A stretch of DNA of 64,000 bases from Pseudomonas brassicacearum subsp. brassicacearum (GTDB taxonomy: Bacteria > Pseudomonadota > Gammaproteobacteria > Pseudomonadales > Pseudomonadaceae), in contig NZ_VZPJ01000007.1 of the NCBI RefSeq assembly GCF_008801605.1, forward strand, positions 186,001 to 250,000, written 5' to 3'. Position 1 is the first letter of the stretch, and every line of letters begins with the position of its first letter. The translations under genes were made by a program, and so were the position numbers. The notes under the pieces are model-generated. The model worked only from the letters and a program-made list of their open reading frames with translations, had not been told where the DNA came from and ran no database searches. Of this stretch, positions 17,278 to 26,272 are shown one piece after another.

Positions 17278-18861
17278 TTATGAATTACCGGTCAGCGCTA
17301 TGGCCGCAGCCGTCACACCATGCGCAGCGAGGACAAGATCTGCTGCTCGTTCGGCGATGACGACGCACGGCGCCATCGTGTTGCCAACGGTAATTCGCGG
17401 CATGATCGAGGCATCAGCGATGCGCAGTTTATCGATGCCATACACACGCAGTTGATGGTCGACCACCGACATCGTATCTCGACCCATTTTCGCGGTGCAG
17501 GATTGGTGCCAGTAAGTCACGGCAGAGTTGCGGATGAACTGCTCCATAGCGCGATGTTCTTTCGGCCCGGGCACAACTTCGCGTTTGACCAGCCCGTTGA
17601 AGGCTTCGCTGTTACCGAGGGCCCTGCACAGGTCGATCGACGCATACGCCGCTGTCATATCCTCGGGCGCGCTCAGCGAGTTCGGCTCAATGAGTGGGGC
17701 ATCCAGTGGCCCGGCACCCGACAGGCGCAAGCGTCCTCGACTGGCAGGCCTGGCCAGTCCAGCGAACATTGTCCAGCCATGTTGTGGCGGCTCAATCGCG
17801 ACCTCAGGCGGAGAGGGTACCGCAAACGCCAGCTGACACTGCAACAGGTCCGGGACCTCCAGGCGACTGTCGCTTTTCCAGTACAAGGTGGTTTCGCACC
17901 CGCCGCTACCGACTGCCTGGGGTTGCAGGTACTCCCACGTACAGCCAAAGGCGAGATGGTCCTGAAGATTCTGGCCCACGCCGGGAAGGTGATTGGTCGG
18001 TGCGATGCCGTGGTTTCGCAGTTCCTCTTCCGGGCCGATTCCCGATTGCATGAGCACCTTGGGTGTCTGCACCGCGCCCAAGGACAGGATGACCTCGGCT
18101 GCGGCATAGAAGCACTGCCGTTCGCCTGCGATCACCGCTTCGACACCGATAACCCGTGTACCGATAAGCAATACGCGGGTCACCAATGCCCCTGTCAGAA
18201 CCGTCAAGTTCGGATAGTGCAACCGTGGCCGGATATAGGAGTCGTAAACGGATTCGCGCTTGCCCTGGTTGATGCGCAGGTCGGTAATAGCGATCCCGCC
18301 CGGGCCTTCCATCATCTCGCCATTGGGGCTGTCGAATCTGGGGATACCCAGCCGGCTTGCCGCCTCCAGCGTTGCCCACGCGAGGGGTTGAGGCATGGCC
18401 GGCTGTTCGACATGCACGGGGCCACCTGAACCACGCCGAGTGGTATCAGGGCTGCCTTGCCAGTTCTCGATCCGGCGGTAGTAATTGAGTACCGAATCGT
18501 AGCCCCAGGCCGGGTCGCCGGACTCGGCAGCGAAATGGTCCCAATCGGAGCGGTGCCCGCGCGACCAGACCATCACATTGATGCTGGAGCCACCGCCGAG
18601 TCCCTTACCCATGCTCAGGGATAGTCGTCGACCGTTGAGGTGTGGGTTGGGTTGCCCCTCGAATGCCCAGTCGCGCTTTGAACCGAGGTTCATCGGCCAT
18701 TGTGCCGGTTCGGCAACCTCGGGGCCCGAGTACCCCTCGCCAGCTTCAATCAGCAAGACGCGTGCGCTTTTCTGATCGGCAAGACGGGCTGCGACCACGC
18801 AGCCCGCCGTACCTGCACCGCACACAATGAAATCATAGTGTTGATCATGCAGATGATTCAT
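17278..18861 (-). CDS. GMC-family FAD-dependent oxidoreductase (choline dehydrogenase-like)
   Basis: A 527-residue flavoprotein of the glucose-methanol-choline family that would oxidise an alcohol. YDFIVCGAGTAGCVVAARLAD at residues 9-28 is the ADP-binding loop. GKGLGGGSSINVMVWSRGH is GMC signature 1 and GAVQTPKVLMQSGIGP is signature 2. The catalytic His region is VTYWHQSCTAKMG near the C-terminus. I used the ATG at 18861, although the frame extends to 18939 with no family sequence. Alcohol substrate and electron acceptor are unknown. Betaine aldehyde dehydrogenase is absent nearby, so betA is not claimed. Confidence 0.87.
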   Translation of the reverse strand: MNHLHDQHYDFIVCGAGTAGCVVAARLADQKSARVLLIEAGEGYSGPEVAEPAQWPMNLGSKRDWAFEGQPNPHLNGRRLSLSMGKGLGGGSSINVMVWSRGHRSDWDHFAAESGDPAWGYDSVLNYYRRIENWQGSPDTTRRGSGGPVHVEQPAMPQPLAWATLEAASRLGIPRFDSPNGEMMEGPGGIAITDLRINQGKRESVYDSYIRPRLHYPNLTVLTGALVTRVLLIGTRVIGVEAVIAGERQCFYAAAEVILSLGAVQTPKVLMQSGIGPEEELRNHGIAPTNHLPGVGQNLQDHLAFGCTWEYLQPQAVGSGGCETTLYWKSDSRLEVPDLLQCQLAFAVPSPPEVAIEPPQHGWTMFAGLARPASRGRLRLSGAGPLDAPLIEPNSLSAPEDMTAAYASIDLCRALGNSEAFNGLVKREVVPGPKEHRAMEQFIRNSAVTYWHQSCTAKMGRDTMSVVDHQLRVYGIDKLRIADASIMPRITVGNTMAPCVVIAERAADLVLAAHGVTAAAIALTGNS

Positions 18862-18925
18862 GCGGACGCTCCGTATCGATGCAGCGATTGAATTTGCGGT
18901 TATCAGTGGCGTCATTTCCCTACGA

Positions 18926-19699
18926 TCATTGTTCGCCAACGCTGTGCACTGCCTTAAGAATCACTGCGGCGACCTCGGCGGGCTGTGACTGCTGGGGAAC
19001 ATGGCTGGTGTGCACCTCTGCAAGGGTGGCACCGATACGCTTGGCGGCAGAGCGCTGGACGTCGGGGTGGATCATCCGGTCTTCTGTGGCAAGCAGATAC
19101 CAGGACGGTTTGGCCTTCCAGGACGACACGGTCGTTTTATCTTCGAAGGCAGATGCCTTGATGGGACCTTGCGTGGCGGTCATGACGGCGGTCTGCGCTG
19201 CCGGGAGATCCTGGGCGAAGTCCTTGGCCATGCCTTCCGGCGTCAAATAGAGGAAACCGTTGCCGTCTGCCTTGATCTGACTGATGCCAGGGGGCGTGGG
19301 CGCACCTTTACCTTGTTCGCCGCTGGTTTGCCCGGCCTCTGGCGCGAAGGCGGCGACATACACCAGCGCGCTGACCTTCGGGTCGCTACCGGCCTCGGTA
19401 ATCACAGTGCCGCCCCAAGAGTGCCCGACTAGAATCACCTTGCCCTGCTGGTTGCTCAACGCGCGGCGCGTAGCGGCAACATCGTCGGCAAGCGAGGTGA
19501 GCGGGTTTTGCACAACCGTAACGGCCACCCCTTGGGCTTGGAGCAGTGGCACCACTTTGGCCCAATCGGAGCCGTCGGCGAACGCGCCGTGTACGATCAC
19601 CACGGAGGGCGTTGTATCCTGCGCGTGACTGGCGCTTGCGATGAAGGTACCGGCTAGGGCAAAGGCGACGGTAGCGATTTTCGATTTGAATGTTTTCAT
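18926..19699 (-). CDS. Secreted alpha/beta hydrolase
   Basis: A 257-residue alpha/beta-fold hydrolase with a signal peptide (MKTFKSKIATVAFALAGTF...SHAQD, cleaved near residue 26). VIVHGAFADGSDW carries the oxyanion element. The nucleophile elbow is VGHSWGG and a late His lies in TSHVPQQSQP. This is the EstC/hydroxynitrile-lyase-like group frequent in pseudomonads. The ATG at 19699 has AGGAG upstream. It is divergent from the HD-GYP-like regulator at 19788 with 88 bases between them. The substrate is unknown. Confidence 0.87.
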   Translation of the reverse strand: MKTFKSKIATVAFALAGTFIASASHAQDTTPSVVIVHGAFADGSDWAKVVPLLQAQGVAVTVVQNPLTSLADDVAATRRALSNQQGKVILVGHSWGGTVITEAGSDPKVSALVYVAAFAPEAGQTSGEQGKGAPTPPGISQIKADGNGFLYLTPEGMAKDFAQDLPAAQTAVMTATQGPIKASAFEDKTTVSSWKAKPSWYLLATEDRMIHPDVQRSAAKRIGATLAEVHTSHVPQQSQPAEVAAVILKAVHSVGEQ

Positions 19700-19787
19700 T
19701 GGATGAGCTCCTGTTCGGGAGTTCAAATTCTGCTGACTAGCCTGCGTTGTGGGCATCGGTCAATTATCCGACCCCGGGACATTTTTC

Positions 19788-21227
19788 ATGGATAGAGTGT
19801 TGCAACTGGATATCTCCCTGGGCGGGGCACTGGCGACGATCGCCCAGGTCGGTGACCTCAGCATGGGACAACCACTCGGTCATTCCCGGCGTGTTGCCGC
19901 ACTGGCGCGGATGCTGGCGCAGGCCCAGCACGGCGACGGTGAGCACCTGAGGGTAGCGGAACAGGTTGCCTTGCTGCGCTGGTCCGGTTGCACCGCCAAT
20001 GCCGAAGGCTTTGCGGATCTGCTGGGCGACGACGTCGATGGCCGCCGCGCGATGCTCGATTTGACGCTGGGCAATGAGCAAATGAACGCGGTGCATCAGG
20101 CAACCCCGCTTGCCGTCGTGCACTGTGAGGTGTCTGGAGCAATCGCCAAAACCCTCCAGCTCGGTGCCGCCGTCGAGGCGGGCTTGTGTCGCGTGTTCGA
20201 AACCTACGACGGCACTGGCCGGCCGCTGGGCCTGACCCATGAGCACATTCCGGAGGTCGCCTATCAAGTAGTACTTGCAGGTGATCTGGATATTCTCAGT
20301 CGTGCACACGGCCTCGACGCGGCGCTGCGCTGGATCAGAGAGCAGTCGGATCGGCGCTATCCCGCGTCGCTAGTATCGTTGCTTCTGGGGAACGCAAAGG
20401 ACTGGCTGGCGGATTTGGAAACGCTTTCGAAAACGGTTGACCACGCGCATGAGCAGCGTTGCGTCTCACTGACGTTGGTGGGAGACATCATCGACTTGAA
20501 GCTCCCGTGGTTGGCAGGGCATTCGCGGCAGGTAGCGCATGTCGCCGTGGAAGCGGCGCGCCTGTGGGGGCTGCGTGAGCCCACTTTGACAGAAATTGGC
20601 AAGTCCGCGCTCATCTACGGTCTCGGCCGGGCAGCCGTTTCGAACCACCTTTGGAATACCGCAGGGAGGTTGCCATACGGCGCTGCGGAGCGGGTGCGCC
20701 TTGTCCCTTACTGGACGCAACAGGCGCTTAGACCTATCACTGAACTGGCCGTGCCCGCAGAGATTGCAACCCATGCCTATGAACGGCTCAACGGCAGTGG
20801 CTATTTTCGAGGCGTGGCGGGTGATGCGCTGTGTGCCGAGCATCGCCTGTTCGCCACATCGGTAGCCTGGGTCGCGCTAAGGGAAGCCAGGCCATGGCGA
20901 TCGGCCCACGGCGAAGCGGATGCAGCCAGGCTACTCAAACAGGATGCTGGCAGTGGCTTGTTCGACAACGATGTTTGCGAAGCAGTAATTGCCGCCGCAG
21001 GTGGCGAGCGTCGGATGCGTCAACCGAAGGCTTCGGTACTCACGACTCGCGAGTGCCGCATCCTGCTGGAGATCAGCCGTGGCGCCAGCAACAAGCAGGT
21101 GGCGCGGCTGCTGGACATCAGTCCGAGCACGGTTCGCACGCACATGGAAAGCATCTTTCGCAAACTGGAATGCTCGACCCGGGCAGCCGCTACCTTGAAG
21201 GGACTGACACTGGGATTGATTGCCTGA
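19788..21227 (+). CDS. Degenerate HD-GYP-like protein with C-terminal LuxR HTH
   Basis: A 479-residue two-part regulator. Two HD-GYP-like halves are seen. One has GHSRRVAALARML at about 31-43 and YDGTGRPLGLTHEHIP at 140-155. The other has GHSRQVAHVAVEAARLWGL at 244-262, EIGKSALIYGLG near 270 and YERLNGSGYFRG at 331-342. The HD dipeptide expected near 275 is replaced by YG and GYP reads GYF, so catalysis is doubtful. Residues about 410-479 form a LuxR HTH (LTTRECRILLEISRG, STVRTHMESIFRKL). It is probably a ligand-sensing transcription factor. The ATG at 19788 is preferred over one at 19749. Confidence 0.75.
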   Translation: MDRVLQLDISLGGALATIAQVGDLSMGQPLGHSRRVAALARMLAQAQHGDGEHLRVAEQVALLRWSGCTANAEGFADLLGDDVDGRRAMLDLTLGNEQMNAVHQATPLAVVHCEVSGAIAKTLQLGAAVEAGLCRVFETYDGTGRPLGLTHEHIPEVAYQVVLAGDLDILSRAHGLDAALRWIREQSDRRYPASLVSLLLGNAKDWLADLETLSKTVDHAHEQRCVSLTLVGDIIDLKLPWLAGHSRQVAHVAVEAARLWGLREPTLTEIGKSALIYGLGRAAVSNHLWNTAGRLPYGAAERVRLVPYWTQQALRPITELAVPAEIATHAYERLNGSGYFRGVAGDALCAEHRLFATSVAWVALREARPWRSAHGEADAARLLKQDAGSGLFDNDVCEAVIAAAGGERRMRQPKASVLTTRECRILLEISRGASNKQVARLLDISPSTVRTHMESIFRKLECSTRAAATLKGLTLGLIA

Positions 21228-21250
21228 GCCAGGTCCGGGTCAAGCCTGAA

Positions 21251-22168
21251 TCATGCGAGCCCGTCCTGATCGGCTTGACTGGCGCGTGCCAGGTCGATGA
21301 ATGCCTTGGCTGCCGCGCAGGGGTTGCGGCGGTTCGGGTAGTACAGGCACAGCTTGTCTCTGGGCGGTGTCCAGTCTTCGAGAGTCCGCACGAACTGTCC
21401 GGCGCGGATTTCCTCGTGAACGTCCTGCTCCATGAAAAAGCCGAGCCCCATGCCTTCCTGCACTGCCACTTTGACCACGCTGGATTCATCCAGCGTAAGC
21501 GGCCCGCTCACATCGAGACGAGTCACTTCTGCGTCCCGCTCGAAATGCCACGGGAAAATCGCCCCATTCGGTAGTCGAACGCGGATGCATCGATGCTGGA
21601 GCAGCTCGGATGGCGTTCGCGGTTTGCCGTGTTTTTCGAAGTACGCCGGCGAGCCGACCACAGCGTACCGTTGCGGCTGGCCGAGAGGGATCACAATCAT
21701 GTCGTTCGGAACGAGGCTTGCTGAACGCACGCCGAAATCGAAGCCGTCAGCAACGATATCCACCAGACGGCCTTCGGTTACGAGGTCGATGTGTACTTTC
21801 GGATGATGCTGCAGGAACTCCATCACCAGTGGCAGGAGCGCCGATCGGGCAGCGCTGGCGAACGCATTGATACGCAGCGTGCCCGAGGGGCCGGCGTTAT
21901 GCGATCGCACTGCATCGAGTGCAGCACGCAAATCCTGCAAGGCTGGCCCCACCTGCTCCAGAAATATCCTGCCCGCTTCGGTGATGGCCACGCTACGGGT
22001 AGTGCGATTGAACAGCCGCGATTCGAGGCGGGCTTCCAGTTGGGCAATGGTGTTGCTCAATGCGGTGGCGGAGACGTCGAGATCGATAGCGGCTTGCCGA
22101 AACGAACCCCTGCGTGCGACCGCTATGACAGCGTCCAGATCACTGAGGCCTAAACGATCTTGTGACAT
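21251..22168 (-). CDS. LysR-family regulator
   Basis: A 305-residue LysR protein of the AaeR/DmlR-like group. The HTH is GSFRQAAIDLDVSATALSNTIAQLEARL, then NRTTRSVAITEAGRIFLEQV. The effector domain contains VTEGRLVDIVADGFDFGVR and FVRTLEDWTPPRDKLCLYYP near the end. It is divergent from the chimeric LuxR gene and the SnoaL-like/SDR pair, which are its most likely targets. It converges with the HD-GYP-like gene, only 23 bases apart. Confidence 0.9.
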   Translation of the reverse strand: MSQDRLGLSDLDAVIAVARRGSFRQAAIDLDVSATALSNTIAQLEARLESRLFNRTTRSVAITEAGRIFLEQVGPALQDLRAALDAVRSHNAGPSGTLRINAFASAARSALLPLVMEFLQHHPKVHIDLVTEGRLVDIVADGFDFGVRSASLVPNDMIVIPLGQPQRYAVVGSPAYFEKHGKPRTPSELLQHRCIRVRLPNGAIFPWHFERDAEVTRLDVSGPLTLDESSVVKVAVQEGMGLGFFMEQDVHEEIRAGQFVRTLEDWTPPRDKLCLYYPNRRNPCAAAKAFIDLARASQADQDGLA

Positions 22169-22274
22169 GGATTGTCCTGAATTTCGGGATTGGTCATAAG
22201 GGTTTGTCCCAGTTGAACAAACTATCCGTCAGGCAGCAAGATCGCTCCAGGAAATCTATCCAGGAGATCAGCAA

Positions 22275-22622
22275 ATGAGCCTTCAGCGTGTCAGCGTTGT
22301 TGAGACGTACTTTGACATCGGCAGTGGAAGCGATTGGGTTACTGCTGAATGCTCGCCACCTCAAGCATGTGATGCATTGCTGAGGCTGGCCGCACACGGC
22401 GAGCACCAGATCCAGCAGCTTGGTGGGCTATTACTCACTGGGCGAGAGTGTCGCATCCTCAGGGAGATCAGCGTTGGCGCCAACAACAAGCAAGTGGCGA
22501 GGTTGCTGGAAATAAGTCCTAGCACCGTTCGCACGCACGTGGAAAGCATCTTCCGAAAGTTGGAATGCTCGACTCGAGCGGCCGCCACCTTCAAGGCAGC
22601 GAAACTGGGGTTGATCTCCTGA
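22275..22622 (+). CDS. Small chimeric LuxR-type HTH protein
   Basis: A 115-residue protein made of two recognisable parts. Residues 1-20 (MSLQRVSVVETYFDIGSGSD) resemble the first 20 of the SnoaL-like protein at 22715 (MTLQLPDVVQAYFAVTNGGD). The corresponding first 60 bases are also alike. Residues about 50-115 (LLTGRECRILREISVGANNK...) match the LuxR HTH end of the regulator at 19788 at protein and DNA level. It therefore looks like a fusion of duplicated pieces that kept an open frame and a ribosome site (CAGGAG). It may be a free DNA-binding domain that competes with the larger regulator. Confidence 0.7.
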   Translation: MSLQRVSVVETYFDIGSGSDWVTAECSPPQACDALLRLAAHGEHQIQQLGGLLLTGRECRILREISVGANNKQVARLLEISPSTVRTHVESIFRKLECSTRAAATFKAAKLGLIS

Positions 22623-22714
22623 TGCCCGGCCCGGATGGATGCCGCATTGCATCAGGTTCGCGTACAAAAGTGCACAAGATCGCTTCATACAACCAGATTC
22701 TGGAGAGCGAAAAC

Positions 22715-23047
22715 ATGACCCTTCAGCTTCCCGACGTCGTGCAGGCGTACTTTGCGGTCACCAATGGTGGCGATGCAGCGCAACTTGCGAGCTGCTTCCG
22801 CTCGGACGCCACGGTTTCGGATGAGAGAAAAACATACGAAGGAACAACTGCCATCGAAGCCTGGCAACAGGAGGCACGTAGAGCCTTTATCTATCAGGTC
22901 CAACCACTGCATGCCCTGCAGGGGCAGGGCAGGCTGACTGTCATTGCGCACCTTGTTGGGAATTTCCCCGGTAGCCCGGTTCAATTGAGTCACGTCTTCA
23001 CGCTGGAGGGCGGTCGAATCCGTTCCCTGGAGATCACGCCATGCTGA
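22715..23047 (+). CDS. SnoaL-like / NTF2-fold protein
   Basis: A 110-residue NTF2-like protein. VVQAYFAVTNGGDAAQLASCF, a central DATVSDE, and LTVIAHLVGNFPGSPV then LSHVFTLEGGRIRSLEI follow the SnoaL pattern of cone-shaped alpha+beta proteins. Its stop overlaps the start of the next SDR gene (ATGCTGA), showing translational coupling. SnoaL/SDR pairs often handle the same small carbonyl compound. I used the ATG at 22715; the frame is open further upstream but overlaps the HTH gene. Confidence 0.8.
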   Translation: MTLQLPDVVQAYFAVTNGGDAAQLASCFRSDATVSDERKTYEGTTAIEAWQQEARRAFIYQVQPLHALQGQGRLTVIAHLVGNFPGSPVQLSHVFTLEGGRIRSLEITPC

Positions 23048-23817
23048 ATCTAGGTTTGACTGGCAAGCGGGTCCTCGTCACCGGTGGCACCAAAGGCATC
23101 GGCAAGGCTGTCGTCGAGTTGTTACTGGCCGAGGGCGCGAAGGTCATTACCTCGGCCAGGCAGGTGGACGTTGAAATGCCGGGCGCTATTCTGATTGCGG
23201 CTGATCTTTCGACCCGGGAAGGTTGTGACGTGCTGATCGCCGCGATCCAACAGCGGCTGGGTGGCGTGGACATAATGATCCATGTCCTGGGTGGTTCGTC
23301 GGCACCCGGCGGTGGTTTTGCTGCACTGGACGAGGAACAGTGGCAACGAGAGCTCAGCCTGAACCTGTTGCCGGCGGTGCGCCTCGACCGCGCCTTGCTC
23401 CCGGGTATGCTGGAGCGCAAGGAAGGGGTCGTCATCCACGTCACCTCCATCCAGAGTCGGCTGCCACTGCCGCAAGCGACAACAGCTTACGCGGCGGCCA
23501 AGGCCGCGCTTTCGACGTACAGCAAAAGTTTATCGAAAGAGGTTTCGCCCAGAGGCATCCGCGTGGTTCGGGTTTCGCCGGGCTGGGTTGAAACCGAAGC
23601 GTCGGTCGCATTAGCCGAGCGACTCGCGCAGGAGGCAGGTACTGACTATCAAGGTGGTAAAGAGATCATCATGAAAGCACTTGGGGGTATCCCGCTCGGC
23701 CGTCCATCGACACCTTCCGAAGTGGCTGACCTGATCGGTTTCCTGGTTTCGCCGCGAGCGGCATCTATCACGGGAAGTGAGTTTGTGATCGACGGCGGAA
23801 CAGTACCAACGGTTTAG
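23041..23817 (+). CDS. SDR-family oxidoreductase coupled to the SnoaL-like gene
   Basis: A 258-residue short-chain dehydrogenase. VTGGTKGIGKA is the cofactor loop at about 14-24, HVLGGSS replaces NNAG, and Ser/Tyr/Lys occur at HVTSIQS and AYAAAKAALS. The C-terminal SITGSEFVIDGGTVPTV is typical. It is translationally coupled to the SnoaL-like gene by a 7-base overlap. Expression is probably governed by the divergent LysR at 21251. Confidence 0.87.
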   Translation: MLNLGLTGKRVLVTGGTKGIGKAVVELLLAEGAKVITSARQVDVEMPGAILIAADLSTREGCDVLIAAIQQRLGGVDIMIHVLGGSSAPGGGFAALDEEQWQRELSLNLLPAVRLDRALLPGMLERKEGVVIHVTSIQSRLPLPQATTAYAAAKAALSTYSKSLSKEVSPRGIRVVRVSPGWVETEASVALAERLAQEAGTDYQGGKEIIMKALGGIPLGRPSTPSEVADLIGFLVSPRAASITGSEFVIDGGTVPTV

Positions 23818-23985
23818 CCATCTGTTTGCAGGAAGGCGCAAAATACAGCCCCAGCGGTCATCGTTTGGCCGCTTCTGGCCGAAAGCAACCCGTTACTTCG
23901 GATGGAGCTGACCACCTGCATAACGCTAAACGTGCTGTAATTTTCTCAAATTCTTGAGCCCTGGGGGGGCGGAGGTGTCAGCCCC

Positions 23986-24240
23986 TCAACGTGGGCTTTG
24001 TTGAATCGAGCGACGTAACCGTTGCCACTCATTCCAGCAATCCTCGGCAACGATATCCGCATAGCCCCGCTCTTGTTCCATCGCCAGCGCGGTGGCAAAG
24101 GTGACTGCAATGCAGGTGGCTTGGTCTCGGATGTTGCAGACTTCGAGTTCGGTGAGTGGGGTGCCTTTTTTGGACTCGGCTGCTGTGAGTACAGCTGCAA
24201 GGGCGGGTACGAAAACCAGGCATAGGGGATCGGAGGACAT
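23986..24240 (-). CDS. Conserved small hypothetical protein
   Basis: An 84-residue protein with a hydrophobic N-terminal third (LCLVFVPALAAVLTAAE) and an acidic/aromatic C-terminal half (YADIVAEDCWNEWQRL). Proteins of this pattern are common in pseudomonads but have no known role. The ribosome site CAAGGAAGAAG precedes the ATG. It lies between an SDR and a LysR gene, in the same direction as the LysR, whose 3' end is 85 bases away. Confidence 0.65.
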   Translation of the reverse strand: MSSDPLCLVFVPALAAVLTAAESKKGTPLTELEVCNIRDQATCIAVTFATALAMEQERGYADIVAEDCWNEWQRLRRSIQQSPR

Positions 24241-24325
24241 TAGCTTCTTCCTTGGAGTGAATTGGACATTATTAACGGGACACGGGGGCAGGGGGGCGTC
24301 GTCATCGTTTCATGGTCCGGTCCAT

Positions 24326-25243
24326 TTATTTCTGCGCGCCGGTTGTTTCCAACGTCGAAGCGATAAGGTCGCGCAGCCACATATGGGCAGGATCGCGATG
24401 CAGTCGCTCGGGCCATAACATCAGCATTTCAAACCCGGGAATGGCGAGCGGAGGTGCCTGGACGTGAAGCGCTGGCTCATGTTTCACCAGCCGTTCCGGC
24501 ACCACCGCAACCAAATCGCTGTGCACCAATGCCGAGACCAGCGAGTTGAAATTGGACACGGACAATACCACTCGCCGCTCCAGACCTTCAGCTGCCAGCG
24601 CGTGGTCGGTACTGCCAACGAAGCCGGCGCCATCAGGTGACATGACGGCATGTTCAAGCGCGCAGAACGCTTTGAGCGACAGCCTGGTTGCCAGCGCGGG
24701 ATGGCCGCGCCGCGCCGCCAGCACATAGCGTTCGTGAATCAAGGAGCGCTGACGCAACTTGGGCGGCGCTTCATCGCGGGTATGCAGCGCCAGATCGATA
24801 AGGCCGTTTTCCAGATCCTTGGCAAAGTCGACAGTCGGTTTATTCACAAGCGCCAACCGCGTATACGGCGCCAGGCGCCTGAGCCGCGAGAGCGACGGCC
24901 AGATCAAGGCAGTCGTCGCATAATCACTGGCAGCGATCTTCCACGTTTGATGGGACCGTCCGGGTTCAAAAGCGGCAACAGGACTCAGTGCGCTTTCCAG
25001 CGCGGCCAACGCGTCACGCAGGGGCCCCTGCAATTCGCGAGCACGCTCGGTGGGCGACATCCCTCGGGGGCCAGGCAGTAAAAGCGGATCATCAAGAAGA
25101 TCTCTCAGCCTGCCCAGTTGCAGGCTGACGGTCGGTTGCGCGAGATTGAGCAAGCGCGCGGCCCGCGTCACATTTTGCTCGGCCAGCAAGGCATCCAATG
25201 TGACCAGCAAATTAAGATCCAGGCGGCGCAAGCTATTGTGCAT
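24326..25243 (-). CDS. LysR-family regulator divergent from the quinone reductase
   Basis: A 305-residue LysR protein of the NodD/LeuO-like type. It starts LRRLDLNLLVTLDALLAEQNVTRAARLLNLAQPTVSLQL and ends with an effector domain containing MLMLWPERLHRDPAHMWLRDLI. It is divergent from the flavin oxidoreductase at 25328 and is its likely regulator. Its last codons and downstream flank are present a second time at 16525-16618. Confidence 0.9.
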   Translation of the reverse strand: MHNSLRRLDLNLLVTLDALLAEQNVTRAARLLNLAQPTVSLQLGRLRDLLDDPLLLPGPRGMSPTERARELQGPLRDALAALESALSPVAAFEPGRSHQTWKIAASDYATTALIWPSLSRLRRLAPYTRLALVNKPTVDFAKDLENGLIDLALHTRDEAPPKLRQRSLIHERYVLAARRGHPALATRLSLKAFCALEHAVMSPDGAGFVGSTDHALAAEGLERRVVLSVSNFNSLVSALVHSDLVAVVPERLVKHEPALHVQAPPLAIPGFEMLMLWPERLHRDPAHMWLRDLIASTLETTGAQK

Positions 25244-25327
25244 GCAAATACCATGTGTTTCGGGAATTCATTTCTATCATAGCGGATGCATGCTTACGCT
25301 GAGGGACACATTCAACGCGGAGCCCTC

Positions 25328-26119
25328 ATGAAAATACTACTGATCTACGCCCACCCCGAACCTCGTTCGCTCAATGGCGCGCTCAAGGATTTTGCAATCA
25401 CTCACCTGGAAACAGCAGGCCACGAGGTCGAAGTCTCAGATCTCTACGACATGCGGTGGAAAGCGTCTCTCGATCCGGACGACGCCCCAGGTTATGACGC
25501 AGAAACGCCTTTCAACCCAGCGCTTGAATCCCAGCGTGTATTTGCCGCTGACAGCCAACCGGCGGACATCCAGGCAGAGCAGGCCAAATTGCGCTGGGCC
25601 GATGCCGTCATCTTTCAATTTCCGCTGTGGTGGTTCTCGATGCCCGCGATTCTCAAGGGCTGGATCGAACGCGTCTACGCTTACGGGTTTGCCTATGGGG
25701 TCGGCGAACATAGCGAAAACCACTGGGGCGATCGCTACGGCGAAGGCAGCATGGCAGGCAAGCGCGCCATGTTGGTGGTCACAATGGGCGGTTGGGAATC
25801 CCACTACAGTGGCCGAGGGGTGAACGGCGCGTTGGATGACCTGCTATTTCCCATCCAGCATGGGGTGCTTTTCTATCCTGGCTTCACGGTCATGCCGGCC
25901 TTCCCAATTTATAAGACCAGCAAAATGGACGCCACCCGGTTCCAATCCATTTGCACGGCTTATGCCGCTCGCTTGAATACGCTCTTCAGTGATCAACCCT
26001 TGCCATTTCGTCGCCAGAATCACGGCGATTACGAAATTCCGGCGTTGACGCTTAAATCGCATCTTGCGTCGGGTCGTTGTGATCTTGGTATTCATATCAG
26101 TGATGGTGAGAGTGTTTAA
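25328..26119 (+). CDS. NAD(P)H dehydrogenase (quinone), flavodoxin-fold
   Basis: A 263-residue flavoprotein of the NQO1/MdaB/KefF family that reduces quinones. MKILLIYAHPEPRSLNGAL begins with the FMN/FAD loop, and VIFQFPLWWFSMPAILKGWIERV at about 96-118 is the family core. MLVVTMGGWESHYSGRG is the second conserved loop. The ATG at 25328 gives the usual start; an upstream ATG at 25286 adds unrelated residues. Control by the divergent LysR is inferred. Confidence 0.88.
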   Translation: MKILLIYAHPEPRSLNGALKDFAITHLETAGHEVEVSDLYDMRWKASLDPDDAPGYDAETPFNPALESQRVFAADSQPADIQAEQAKLRWADAVIFQFPLWWFSMPAILKGWIERVYAYGFAYGVGEHSENHWGDRYGEGSMAGKRAMLVVTMGGWESHYSGRGVNGALDDLLFPIQHGVLFYPGFTVMPAFPIYKTSKMDATRFQSICTAYAARLNTLFSDQPLPFRRQNHGDYEIPALTLKSHLASGRCDLGIHISDGESV

Positions 26120-26272
26120 GGTAATAGAGAAACCGGTTATATAGCCCATGATCTGGACGCAGGGAGGGGAGGGTGCCCATAGTCCGGAACAAGTCCGGCA
26201 CCACGCAGAACGTTATGGCCTCCGCGGGGGGATCCTCATGTGGTCCCTCGACCCGCGATCGACAGATATTCT

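Noticed and set aside
17278..18861. Choline dehydrogenase BetA
   Set aside because: GMC fold is clear, but betB, betI and a choline transporter are missing and the substrate cannot be inferred, so only the family is named.
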